45,823 bases of DNA from Paenibacillus zeirhizosphaerae (GCF_030705605.1 NZ_JAPCKK010000033.1:1-45823), one strand, 5' to 3'. Shown: positions 23,967-31,806, counted from the stretch's first letter. The notes: a model not told the origin generated them from the sequence alone. Made by a program: numbers and translations.

Positions 23967-24800
23967 GTGATACATTCTGTCAAAGAGGGTTGGACGCTGG
24001 TCCGCTTGCACTTTTTTATCGTAATTCTGCTGTTTATCTACCGTCTCGTATGGGGAGTATTCAACTATAAGTACACCGAAGCCGGTGTTGTACCCCTGCT
24101 GCTGCGTTATCCGGGCAACGGGCAGAGCGAGCTTAACCAGACCTTATTCTGGATGGAAAGCCAGATTGCATTAGTACAGAGTAGCACCGTCCATTTGTAT
24201 CTATGGGTCTTGCTCGCGGTCATCGTGCTGCGCATGCTGCTGACTCCTCTGATCAGGGCGGGTATGTATTATAGCCTGCACGTGAAGAGGCAGCATGGAC
24301 GGCGCTCCTTTCTCATCGGCATCCGTCTGTTCTGGCGCTCCTCTCTCTTCTATTACGCCGTTGAAGTCCTACTGCTGCTGCTGCCCGGGTACTGGATTCT
24401 GCCACATCTGCTACAGACTCTGTCCGACTCGCTGCAGGAACCGCTCAATGCCGTTGTCCGCCTGCTTCCCTACTTGGCTCTATGGGGGATTTGGGCTTGG
24501 CTTATCCGTCAATCGGTGATGTACATGCAGTTCGGAACGGTCAGCGGAAGAGGCGCCTGGTTCTCTCTTGCCTGCTGTATGCGGCGGATTCCCCCCGGCA
24601 TCGGCATATCTGTTATGCTTGGAGCGGCTGTAGTCGTTCTGTTTTCCGTGTTTGCCGCTTCGGCCTGGGTGTGGACAGGGATGCTTGCGCTCATTCTGCA
24701 TCAAATCTACTGTTTCATTTCCTCTCTGTGTAAAATATGGCATACATCTGCGCAGTATCATTTATGGAATACCGCCTGTGATTCGTTCAGCAAGGAGTAA
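23967..24800 (+). CDS. Multi-pass membrane protein of unknown function
   Basis: I placed the start at GTG 23967, with GAGGTG eight bases upstream; the frame opens at 23937 inside the previous gene. The 277-aa product has about five or six hydrophobic segments (near 15-35, 78-100, 120-145, 168-190, 210-235 and 238-255), many Leu/Trp, and no motif I recognise. It follows the M1 peptidase by 10 bases and is followed by a terminator, so the two form an operon, perhaps as a functional pair. Otherwise unassigned. Confidence 0.75.
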   Translation: MIHSVKEGWTLVRLHFFIVILLFIYRLVWGVFNYKYTEAGVVPLLLRYPGNGQSELNQTLFWMESQIALVQSSTVHLYLWVLLAVIVLRMLLTPLIRAGMYYSLHVKRQHGRRSFLIGIRLFWRSSLFYYAVEVLLLLLPGYWILPHLLQTLSDSLQEPLNAVVRLLPYLALWGIWAWLIRQSVMYMQFGTVSGRGAWFSLACCMRRIPPGIGISVMLGAAVVVLFSVFAASAWVWTGMLALILHQIYCFISSLCKIWHTSAQYHLWNTACDSFSKE

Positions 24801-24833
24801 TTCGTTCATATAACAAAGAATTTTAGATATATG

Positions 24834-24865
24834 TAACCTTTGTTCTCTACAAAGGTTATTTTTTT
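24834..24865 (+). terminator. Terminator after peptidase-membrane protein operon
   Basis: A 10-bp perfect stem TAACCTTTGT/ACAAAGGTTA with a 5-base loop, then seven T. Confidence 0.92.
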
Positions 24866-24888
24866 GTATATTTTTTGCAATGAAACAT

Positions 24889-24917
24889 TTGCCAAACCAA
24901 GCTTCCTTTGTTACAAT
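24889..24917 (+). promoter_or_regulatory. Promoter of riboswitch-NlpC/P60 gene
   Basis: TTGCCA (24889-24894) and TACAAT (24912-24917) with a 17-base spacer. Downstream, GTTACAATAAT (24910-24920) and ATTATTGTAAC (24953-24963) form an 11-base inverted repeat overlapping the -10 box, a possible operator. Confidence 0.65.
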
Positions 24918-25000
24918 AATCGCAGTGTAATGATAGTAACAACTTTGTAATTATTATTGTAACTTTTTAAGACAAACATTAATGAACTCTCATATTCTTC

Positions 25001-25135
25001 AGGTGCATATCAAGAGAAGCCGAATTCCTGGCACCTGGGAAGCGGGGGAACCAGTTTTGGGTGAATTGATCTCGCAACAGAGGGATCATAGGGGAACCTT
25101 CTACCGAATCCTTAAGCTAACCTCGTAGGCGTTGG
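25001..25135 (+). promoter_or_regulatory. Cyclic di-AMP riboswitch (ydaO/yuaA class)
   Basis: The conserved cores of the ydaO aptamer are visible in order: AAGCCGAATTCCTGG, GCGGGGGAACC, GGGTGAATTGATC, AGGGATCATAGGGGAACC, and the diagnostic tail CCGAATCCTTAAGCTAACC followed by CTCGTAGGCG. This class binds c-di-AMP and usually turns off genes for cell-wall hydrolases and potassium transport. Here it precedes a NlpC/P60 hydrolase. The GGAAGGGG ribosome site starts directly after the aptamer and can pair with CTTC near 24997-25000, so control of translation seems possible; I could not draw a strong terminator. Confidence 0.92.
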
Positions 25136-25152
25136 AAGGGGTTTGTGTTTTT

Positions 25153-25629
25153 TTGAAAAAGAAGCTAGCTATCGCAGCCATGAGTGCAGCAATCGCCTTC
25201 TCCGCTTTTTCATTCGGCGCCGGAAGCGTATATGCGGACTCTAAAATGGACCTGGTCATCCAAGATACCCAAGGTACCTCCTATAGAATAGGCGGCACAA
25301 CTTTGAGTGGATTTGACTGCTCCGGTTTTACAAGCTATGTATTTGACAAGCTTGGCATTGATCTTCCTCGCCAATCCTCGTCTCAATTCGAAATTGGCGA
25401 TTCCGTATCCCGGGATGAAATGAGACCTGGTGATTTGGTATTTTTCAATACCAACGGAAGAGGAGTTTCGCATGTAGGGATTTTCGTAGGTGATGGTCAA
25501 TTTGCTCATTCCTCTTCATCACGCGGTGTCACCATCAGCTCGTTGAGCGAAAGTTACTACGCCAACCGTTATCTTGGTGCCAAGCGTGTTATGAGCACAT
25601 CCACTTACGAATCTGTTGCACGTGAATAG
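25153..25629 (+). CDS. Secreted NlpC/P60 cell-wall endopeptidase
   Basis: Starting at TTG 25153 (GGAAGGGG ten bases upstream) gives 158 aa: a Lys-rich signal peptide with likely cleavage after VYA at residue 28, then a bare NlpC/P60 domain with catalytic C56 (FDCSGFTSYVF), H107 (VSHVGIFVG) and H119 (FAHSS). Such enzymes cut D-Glu-mDAP bonds in peptidoglycan. No LysM or SH3 binding domain is present. The start codon falls in the T-run after the riboswitch. The frame is open to 25132 but that would overlap the aptamer. Expression is probably repressed by c-di-AMP. Confidence 0.92.
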   Translation: MKKKLAIAAMSAAIAFSAFSFGAGSVYADSKMDLVIQDTQGTSYRIGGTTLSGFDCSGFTSYVFDKLGIDLPRQSSSQFEIGDSVSRDEMRPGDLVFFNTNGRGVSHVGIFVGDGQFAHSSSSRGVTISSLSESYYANRYLGAKRVMSTSTYESVARE

Positions 25630-25663
25630 AAATATTTCTTGATCCTTCATTCTGATTTGCATC

Positions 25664-25702
25664 AGCAGCTTCGATTCCGCGCCGGAATTGAGGCTGCTTT
25701 TT
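25664..25702 (+). terminator. Terminator after NlpC/P60 gene
   Basis: A 15-bp stem (two G-U pairs) with a 5-base loop followed by T-rich sequence, 35 bases after the stop codon. Confidence 0.92.
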
Positions 25703-25777
25703 ATTTGCCACGAAGCTTGCCAAACAGGCCCAACCGAAGTACCATTTTTTTATAACGATAAATAGGGGGATAGGAAT

Positions 25778-26308
25778 ATGTCAGCCGAATCCACAAGCTA
25801 TCAGGTCGTACCGATGAGTGAAGAGCAGGCGGCTGCCATAAGTGAATGGCAATATGAACCGCCCTATGACATCTATGGATGGCTGCCGTGGGAGCATATG
25901 AAGGCCCTTGATATCGAATTCGCCAACCCGGAGCTGCGAAGCTCCCAATATGTCGCTGTATTGGATTCGTCAGGAGTCTTATGCGGATTTGCACAGTATT
26001 TTCCGATGGTAGGGGTTACCCGCCTCGGTCTCGGGATGCGGCCTGAATTATGCGGCCATGGACAAGGCGCGGCGTTTGTCAGGGCCATCGCTGAGGAAGC
26101 CAGGCGCCGCACACCGCATCATGAGATCGACCTCGAAGTCCTTGTCTGGAACGAACGGGCTATCAAGGCCTACCGGTCCGCAGGCTTCCGGATCACCGAC
26201 ACCTATGAACGGCAGACGCCTGACGGGATGCGACCATTTTACTGTATGGTCTACGATAGCGGAGAAAATGAAGACAATACACCAAACGCCCCGGACTCAG
26301 AGACTTAA
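25778..26308 (+). CDS. GNAT family acetyltransferase
   Basis: The 176-aa protein has the GNAT pattern: a beta strand with YVAVLDSSGVLCGFAQYF, the acetyl-CoA loop region MRPELCGHGQGAAFVRAI near 88-105 (a Q/RxxGxG/A-type motif), and the late NERAIKAYRSAGFR segment. The substrate is unknown. A tail of about 15 polar residues follows the domain. The last codons overlap the left arm of an AAACGCCC/GGGCGTTT stem (about 26285-26328) that may end transcription. Confidence 0.8.
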   Translation: MSAESTSYQVVPMSEEQAAAISEWQYEPPYDIYGWLPWEHMKALDIEFANPELRSSQYVAVLDSSGVLCGFAQYFPMVGVTRLGLGMRPELCGHGQGAAFVRAIAEEARRRTPHHEIDLEVLVWNERAIKAYRSAGFRITDTYERQTPDGMRPFYCMVYDSGENEDNTPNAPDSET

Positions 26309-26372
26309 CTCTAGGCCAGGGCGTTTGCCGTTGGTGCACACCGTGCGGTTTGTTTTGCTCGCGGTTATAAGA

Positions 26373-26672
26373 TTAATCCTCCGAACGCATCCGCTCGAAC
26401 GCTTCATTGTACTGCTGTGCTTCTTTTATATCAACTGCCGTGATCCCGCCATCATCCCATGAAGTGAGCCGCAGCGTGACCGTCTTATAATCAATGGTGA
26501 TAAATGGATGGTGATTGAAGGCTTCCGAAATACCGGCGACCTCATCCACGAAAGCAATTCCTCTCATAAAGCTGGAAAAGACATATTTGCGGACAATCCA
26601 GCGTCCCTCTTCAAGCTCCCAGCCCTCTAGTCTCTCCAGATGAGCCTCTATTTCCTCTAATGTAAAAGGCAT
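26373..26672 (-). CDS. 4a-hydroxytetrahydrobiopterin dehydratase
   Basis: At 99 aa this is a pterin-4a-carbinolamine dehydratase: the NHHPFITIDYKTVTLRLTSW segment holds the two active-site histidines, and the C-terminal GGIT...D helix matches. It dehydrates 4a-hydroxytetrahydropterin, recycling the cofactor of aromatic amino acid hydroxylases; in bacteria without such a hydroxylase the role is less clear. No hydroxylase gene is near. GAGGAGTAGG precedes the ATG. Confidence 0.9.
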   Translation of the reverse strand: MPFTLEEIEAHLERLEGWELEEGRWIVRKYVFSSFMRGIAFVDEVAGISEAFNHHPFITIDYKTVTLRLTSWDDGGITAVDIKEAQQYNEAFERMRSED

Positions 26673-26777
26673 TGTGTGTCCTACTCCTCTCCGTTATACG
26701 GAAGCCGTTCCTGATGTTATTTGAGCCTATATCGTGTTCATATTACCATGGCTTCAGCGAGAAATCCATACGGTGTG

Positions 26778-27071
26778 TTAGACCAAAGATACGAAGGTCA
26801 GCTCCTCATCGCCGATCAGAATGTCGATCCGATGATGGCTCCGGTCATGAATCACAACACCGCTTCCTACCGGAATAACAGACTGCTCTCCAAGCGCGTA
26901 GAAGAGATCTTCAGCCAGGGCCTCCTGGACCTCAGCACGTTCTTCGCTGCCCAGACGCTCCCACTCCTCCGCTTCCATTTCAAAAAATAGGTAACTGTCC
27001 GGAATACGTCCTACTGCGACCGTCAATTCCTGAAGTATATGCTCATATTCCCTTCCATGCTTTACGCCCAT
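26778..27071 (-). CDS. Hypothetical cytosolic protein, 97 aa
   Basis: I do not recognise this family. The ATG at 27071 has GAGGGG five bases upstream and is preferred over the open frame to 27125, which lacks a ribosome site. The product is acidic, rich in Glu, and soluble, with an alternating helix/strand look; it contains VIHDRSHHRIDILIGDEEL near the C-terminus. It is divergent from motAB. A TATAAT at 27140-27145 on the minus strand may be its -10 box. Confidence 0.6.
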   Translation of the reverse strand: MGVKHGREYEHILQELTVAVGRIPDSYLFFEMEAEEWERLGSEERAEVQEALAEDLFYALGEQSVIPVGSGVVIHDRSHHRIDILIGDEELTFVSLV

Positions 27072-27162
27072 GTAAACCCCTCGCTCTTCCATCCATATTT
27101 GGAATAAAGTTCTTAAAATTGTCATGAAACAGAGTTATCTTATTATACAGTGAATTACCCCT

Positions 27163-27189
27163 TAAAAAAAAAGGGGCTTTTGTCGATAA
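27163..27189 (+). promoter_or_regulatory. Sigma-D-type promoter of motAB
   Basis: TAAA (27163-27166), a 15-base spacer, then GTCGATAA (27182-27189). The sigma-D (flagellar sigma 28) consensus is TAAA-N15-GCCGATAT; here the -10 matches at six of eight positions with exact spacing. The element overlaps a CCCCTT/AAGGGG inverted repeat (27158-27176). Confidence 0.6.
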
Positions 27190-27284
27190 ATAGAGTAGTC
27201 CGTTTCACCAAAATGCGTTGGAGGGCAAGGATGTCCCCCAGCCGGACCGGATGTTCTACCAATTTCTCATGGATGAGGTGTACA

Positions 27285-28082
27285 ATGCAAATTTCATCAA
27301 TTATAGGACTTGCGCTCGGACTCATATCTCTGGTTGTCGGTATGATCCTCAAAGGGGCGCCTGTCGTCAATTTGGTTAATAACCCTGCCGCTTACATGAT
27401 AATCTTTGTAGGTACGGCCGCTAGTGTATTCATGGCCTTCCCAATGTCGGAAATGAAAAGAGTGCCTAAGCTTTTCAAAATTATTTTCACAGAGCAAAAG
27501 CTGCCGGACCGTCAGCAGTTAATCGCTACATTCATGGACTGGGCCTCTATTACCCGCCGTGAAGGTCTGCTGGCCCTCGAGCCCAAGGTAGAGGAAATCG
27601 ATGATGCCTTCCTCCGCAGCGGAATGCGGATGATTATTGACGGTAATGATCAGGAATTCGTACGGGATGTTCTTATGGAAGACATCCACGCAACGGAGGA
27701 AAGACACCGGGGCGGGGCGCTGATCTTCTCTCAGGCTGGCATGTACGCGCCAACACTGGGGGTGCTCGGGGCAGTTGTTGGTCTGATTGCCGCTCTTGCC
27801 GATCTCAGTGACATGGAGAAGCTGTCCCATGCGATCGCTGCAGCCTTTATCGCAACACTGCTTGGTATTTTTACCGGTTATGTATTATGGCACCCGATGT
27901 CGAATAAATTGAAACGGCTGTCCAAGAAGGAAGTCGATATCAAGCTGATGATGGTGGAAGGCCTGCTGTCCATTCAATCCGGCGTATCCACCATCGCCAT
28001 CAGCCAGAAGCTGTCCGTATTCCTCACTCCTACAGAGCGGACTCAAATGAGCGCCGAAAAGGAGGAGAGCGACGGTGAGTAA
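27285..28082 (+). CDS. motA: Flagellar motor stator protein MotA
   Basis: From the ATG at 27285 (GAGGTG four bases upstream) the protein has 265 aa, near the 270 of B. subtilis MotA. Four membrane segments are evident (about 3-22, 30-50, 145-165, 180-200) with the conserved PTLGVLGAVVGLIAAL segment in helix 3 and the cytosolic loop with RREGLLALE. MotA with MotB forms the proton-driven stator. The open frame extends upstream to 27150 without support. It overlaps motB by 8 bases. Confidence 0.95.
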   Translation: MQISSIIGLALGLISLVVGMILKGAPVVNLVNNPAAYMIIFVGTAASVFMAFPMSEMKRVPKLFKIIFTEQKLPDRQQLIATFMDWASITRREGLLALEPKVEEIDDAFLRSGMRMIIDGNDQEFVRDVLMEDIHATEERHRGGALIFSQAGMYAPTLGVLGAVVGLIAALADLSDMEKLSHAIAAAFIATLLGIFTGYVLWHPMSNKLKRLSKKEVDIKLMMVEGLLSIQSGVSTIAISQKLSVFLTPTERTQMSAEKEESDGE

Positions 28083-28899
28083 AAAGGGCAGACACGAGCC
28101 ACATGAGGAACATGCGGATGAGAGCTGGCTGCTTCCTTATTCCGATTTGATGACCCTCCTGCTTGCCTTGTTCATCGTTCTGTTCGGTATGAGCTCGTTG
28201 GATGCCAAGAAATTTGAACAGATGGCGAAATCAATGAGTTCCGCCTTCAGCGGGGGCTCCGGTGTTCTCGACAACACCTCGGCCAACCCGGTCGAGAACG
28301 CCTCCATGGATATGGGCAAGAATCAGGAAACCGTTCAGGACCCTGTTAAGAGCAAGAAATCCAGTGATCTCCAGAAGGAGCTTGCCCGCCGTGAGCAGGA
28401 AGACCTTGAGAAGCTCAAGCGCCAGATGGATAAGTATATCAAGCAAAACGGGTTGACAGAGCAGCTCAGCACCAAGCTGAACCAGTCTCAGCTCATGATT
28501 ACGATTTCCGATAATGCCCTATTTGCATCCGGCCAGGCCACCGTAAAACCGGACGCCCGTAAAATCGCCAACGCGATTTCGGGGCTGCTCGATGAATTCC
28601 CGGACTATGATGTTATCGTATCCGGACACACGGATAATATTCCCATTTCGAATAGCGAGTATCCTTCCAACTGGGAGCTGAGCGCCGATCGTGCATTGAA
28701 CTTCATGCGTATCCTGCTGCAAGACAAGCAGCTTAATCCACAGAAATTCAGTGCCATCGGTTATGGCGAATATCGTCCAACCGCAACCAACTCCACAAAT
28801 GTCGGCCGTGCCAAGAACCGTCGGGTAGAGATCTCCGTCATCCGCAAATATCAAAACGGCACACAGGTCATCAGCGCAACATCTGGCGGCAACAACTGA
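28075..28899 (+). CDS. motB: Flagellar motor stator protein MotB
   Basis: The 274-aa protein starts at a GTG inside the motA reading frame. It has the single membrane helix with the proton-carrying D24 in PYSDLMTLLLALF, a plug/linker region rich in Ser and Lys (50-130), and an OmpA-like peptidoglycan-binding domain (VSGHTDNIPISNSEYPSNWE, then RNRRVEI). D24 suggests a proton-type stator rather than sodium, by likeness to B. subtilis MotB. The linker holds GGSGVLDNTS near 60-70. Confidence 0.95.
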   Translation: MSKKGRHEPHEEHADESWLLPYSDLMTLLLALFIVLFGMSSLDAKKFEQMAKSMSSAFSGGSGVLDNTSANPVENASMDMGKNQETVQDPVKSKKSSDLQKELARREQEDLEKLKRQMDKYIKQNGLTEQLSTKLNQSQLMITISDNALFASGQATVKPDARKIANAISGLLDEFPDYDVIVSGHTDNIPISNSEYPSNWELSADRALNFMRILLQDKQLNPQKFSAIGYGEYRPTATNSTNVGRAKNRRVEISVIRKYQNGTQVISATSGGNN

Positions 28900-28908
28900 G
28901 TCGACAGC

Positions 28909-28945
28909 AAAAAAAGGGTCTCTGACATATTGTCAGCGGCCCTTT
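28909..28945. terminator. Bidirectional terminator, motB/rluF-like
   Basis: AAAGGG/CCCTTT and CTGAC/GTCAG stems form a nested hairpin with T-run on the minus strand and T-rich sequence on plus. It lies between convergent genes. Confidence 0.8.
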
Positions 28946-28952
28946 CCGCATT

Positions 28953-29657
28953 TTAAACTAGCTTATAATCCAACATCCGACCCAATTCCTCTTTCTCTTG
29001 ATCCGTCAAATCCCGCCACATGCCCCGTCGAAGTGAACCCAACAGAATGTTCATAACACGCACACGCTGCAGGCGTTTGACCTCATATCCGAAGGCCGCG
29101 CACATTCGCCGGATCTGCCTGTTCTTACCTTCCGTCAGAATGATCCGAAACACGTTATCGGAGACGCGGGTAATCTCGCATGGCAGGGTACGCTCTCCCA
29201 GGATCTTGACACCACTCGACATGCCCTGAAGAAAGGATGGAGTGACTGGCCGGTCCACGGTTACAATGTACTCCTTCTCATGCTTGCCTTCTGCCCGCAG
29301 TATTTTGTTAACGATGTCTCCGTCATTGGTGAGCAGAATCAGCCCCTCCGAATCCTTGTCCAAACGGCCTATCGGGAAAATACGTTCCGTGTGACCCACA
29401 AAGTCCACAATGTTGCCCCGAACATGGCGCTCGGTTGTACTCGTGATTCCTACAGGTTTATTCAACATAATATATACATGCCCTGTTGCTTTGCTTCCCA
29501 GGGGCCGCCCGTTTACACGGACATCATCCCCTTCTTCGGCTTGGCTGCCCAGCACGGCTACAGCTCCGTTAATAGTGACCTTGCCGCTCTCGACCAGTTT
29601 ATCCGCTTCACGCCGCGAACAAAATCCCGTTTCACTAATAAATTTATTGATACGCAA
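28953..29657 (-). CDS. RluF-type rRNA pseudouridine synthase
   Basis: The 234-aa protein begins with an S4 RNA-binding domain (MRINKFISETGFCSRREADKL is the opening) and has the catalytic Asp in GRLDKDSEGL near 98-107. The segments NIVDFVGH, KILRAEGKHEKEYIVTVD and RQIRRMCAAFGYEV match E. coli RluF, which modifies U2604 of 23S rRNA, more closely than RluB or RsuA. The start is TTG, with GGGGTG nine bases upstream inside the end of the kinase gene, a coupled arrangement. Confidence 0.88.
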   Translation of the reverse strand: MRINKFISETGFCSRREADKLVESGKVTINGAVAVLGSQAEEGDDVRVNGRPLGSKATGHVYIMLNKPVGITSTTERHVRGNIVDFVGHTERIFPIGRLDKDSEGLILLTNDGDIVNKILRAEGKHEKEYIVTVDRPVTPSFLQGMSSGVKILGERTLPCEITRVSDNVFRIILTEGKNRQIRRMCAAFGYEVKRLQRVRVMNILLGSLRRGMWRDLTDQEKEELGRMLDYKLV

Positions 29658-29663
29658 CTGATT

Positions 29664-31547
29664 TTACACCCCGTTCTGTAGTCCGCCACCCGCTTCCCCT
29701 GCTGTTCCGGCATCCTTCGCACAGGCTGCCCAAGGCAGAAGAATGGTAACGGTCGTCCCTTCTCCTTCAATGCTTTCCATATCCAGCAGCCCTTTATGGC
29801 TCTGAATAATTCGTTGGCTGACCATGAGCCCAAGTCCTGTTCCCGCGTCTTTCTTCGTGAAAAAAGGCTCTCCCAGCTTGGCCATCACTTCAGGAGACAT
29901 GCCTGTACCTTCATCCTTTATGACAATTTTAACGTTTTCTTCGTACAAGCACAATTCAATAGAGATGCGTCCTCCATTCGGCATCGCTTCTATAGCGTTT
30001 TTGAGCAAATTGATAAATACCTGCTTCAACTGATTTTCCGCACAAAATACGGCAGTCGGCTGATTCGTTACCTGTATATGGAACTCAACGCCACATAGAT
30101 GCGCCTGGCTGTCGAGCAGGGAAATCACATCTTCGAGAATACATCGGATATCGGTCCTCTGAAACTGCACCGCCTGCGGCTTGGCCAGAATCAGGAATTC
30201 ACCGACGATCAGATTGATCCGGTCCAATTCCGAGAGCATCAGATCGACATGCTTCACATTCAGCGTGCCTGTCTGCTGCTGTATCTGCAAAAATCCGCGC
30301 AGGGTTGTAAGCGGGTTGCGGATCTCATGTGCCACACCAGCGGCCAGTTGTCCAACTGTGGTCAGCTTTTCCGACCGGCGCAGCAGCTCCTCCATCCGGT
30401 TCCGGCTCGTCATGTCCCGTGTCACGCTGATCAAGCCGACAATCCCTTTTTCCTCATCATGAATAGGCGCGATACTGATGCTTACCTCCACACGACTTCC
30501 ATCCTTGCGCAGGTGAACCGACTCTGTGGACGAAATGCTTTCTCCTTTCAGCAATCGCTGCCGCTGGTCCTCGTATGTTTCCTTCAGCTCTTCCGGAACC
30601 AAATTCAGGCGCTTGCCAATGACCTCTTGCGGATGCCAACCGTACAAATCTTCAAAGGCTTGATTCACCCGGACAACCACATCCTCCGTATCGGTGACAT
30701 GAATGGCATCCGCCGTTTGATTGATCACAGATTCCAGATGTTCCTTCACCGCCCGGTTCTCCTCATACATCTGTTCCAGCCTGCGCGTATATAACCCCTG
30801 ATTGAACGCCATGATGTCAATTCGGCTGCTTAGCTGAGCAAGCTCATCATTTCCTGTCACATCGAACTGTGTATCAAATTCACCAGAGGCCACTTTATTT
30901 ACTTTTTCCAATATGGATTGAACCGGTCTTGTAAAATAACATGCAAGCACATAACTGCCACAAATAACGATGACCAGCAAAACGGATGAAATGACGACGG
31001 AGCTGCAGAACAGCTCCCGCATCAATGAAGAGATGTGTTGATAACTCATAACAATACGCATAACATAAGGATCGCGACCCGGCGGATCAAAGGGAATAAA
31101 GCCTTTAAGGACCTTCTTATCCCGCATGCGGCTGTCAAGCATCACGCTTTCTCCTGTGCGGATAGCTTCCGCAACCGCGGCGCGATCTTCATTCCATTGG
31201 CCCTGTTGATAAGTGCCGAACAGGATCCCGGCATGCATAGCGCCATCCGTCCGGCTTGGGGAGGTGAAGGTAGCAGGATCTATCCCTGTGATCTCCAAAT
31301 AGCGTGGATCGTTCTTTTGCATCTGCTCCAACATATCCTCAAAATTGGGTACATCCTCTACTTTGTCTATGGTCGATAGGCTCCGCTCTATTGAGCTCTC
31401 GATCTGTCTTGCAGCGAGAAGCATATTCGATTGACTGTCCCTTCGGAGACTGTCACCAACCATATAATAGTTAAGCGTCATGCTTAACAATAGAATAACC
31501 AGGACAATAGCTGACATAATCATCATTAATTTTAGTTTGATAGACAA
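29664..31547 (-). CDS. PAS-containing sporulation-type sensor histidine kinase
   Basis: About 627 aa from TTG 31547 (AAGAGGTG nine bases upstream; a GTG at 31559 is in frame but overlaps that site). Order of parts: membrane helix at 10-28, extracytoplasmic region to about 180, second helix at 183-205, HAMP near 205-255, PAS near 270-380, HisKA with the phospho-acceptor in HEIRNPLTTLRGFLQ near 407, then HATPase with NLLKNAIEAM, DEGTGMS and GTGLGL. HEIRNPLTxLxGFLQ is the hallmark of KinA-E-type kinases that feed Spo0F. No response regulator is adjacent. The promoter overlaps DnaA boxes. Confidence 0.9.
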   Translation of the reverse strand: MSIKLKLMMIMSAIVLVILLLSMTLNYYMVGDSLRRDSQSNMLLAARQIESSIERSLSTIDKVEDVPNFEDMLEQMQKNDPRYLEITGIDPATFTSPSRTDGAMHAGILFGTYQQGQWNEDRAAVAEAIRTGESVMLDSRMRDKKVLKGFIPFDPPGRDPYVMRIVMSYQHISSLMRELFCSSVVISSVLLVIVICGSYVLACYFTRPVQSILEKVNKVASGEFDTQFDVTGNDELAQLSSRIDIMAFNQGLYTRRLEQMYEENRAVKEHLESVINQTADAIHVTDTEDVVVRVNQAFEDLYGWHPQEVIGKRLNLVPEELKETYEDQRQRLLKGESISSTESVHLRKDGSRVEVSISIAPIHDEEKGIVGLISVTRDMTSRNRMEELLRRSEKLTTVGQLAAGVAHEIRNPLTTLRGFLQIQQQTGTLNVKHVDLMLSELDRINLIVGEFLILAKPQAVQFQRTDIRCILEDVISLLDSQAHLCGVEFHIQVTNQPTAVFCAENQLKQVFINLLKNAIEAMPNGGRISIELCLYEENVKIVIKDEGTGMSPEVMAKLGEPFFTKKDAGTGLGLMVSQRIIQSHKGLLDMESIEGEGTTVTILLPWAACAKDAGTAGEAGGGLQNGV

Positions 31548-31705
31548 GGCTATAGTCACCTCTTAGAGGATTTTGGCGATTCCTGGTAGCATTAATTCCA
31601 TCATACCCGCTGCCTATCTTTTTGAAAAGAATAATCGCATTCAGTAAGGTGACACATAAAGCTCAAATATAGCCAAACGTTGTTATTTTTAAAGAGTTTG
31701 CCTAC

Positions 31706-31734
31706 AATATAACTAGTCCACAACCTATCCACAA
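31706..31734 (-). promoter_or_regulatory. Promoter of the sensor kinase gene
   Basis: On the minus strand, TTGTGG (31729-31734) and TATATT (31706-31711) are separated by 17 bases. It lies within the right part of a DnaA-box cluster, and two partial boxes overlap its -35 and spacer. The leader would be about 150 bases. Confidence 0.6.
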
Positions 31735-31806
31735 ATACACAGAATTCTGCACACACTGTGAATAACTCTGTGCATAACCCCGTAGTTATCCACATTTTTA
31801 TTCACA
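31714..31806. promoter_or_regulatory. DnaA-box cluster
   Basis: Four perfect TTATNCACA boxes lie within 50 bases: 31757-31765 and 31769-31777 on the minus strand (TTATTCACA and TTATGCACA), and 31786-31794 (TTATCCACA) and 31798-31806 (TTATTCACA) on plus. Three imperfect ones are at 31714-31722, 31725-31733 and 31745-31753. The cluster fills the gap between the divergent kinase and tadA genes. It is not next to dnaA, so it is probably a DnaA-binding regulatory or titration site rather than oriC. Confidence 0.85.

Noticed and set aside
31714..31806. Chromosomal replication origin
   Set aside because: Although DnaA boxes are dense, dnaA, dnaN, rpmH or gyrB are not adjacent and no clear AT-rich unwinding element beside the boxes is evident; a regulatory or titration cluster is the simpler reading.
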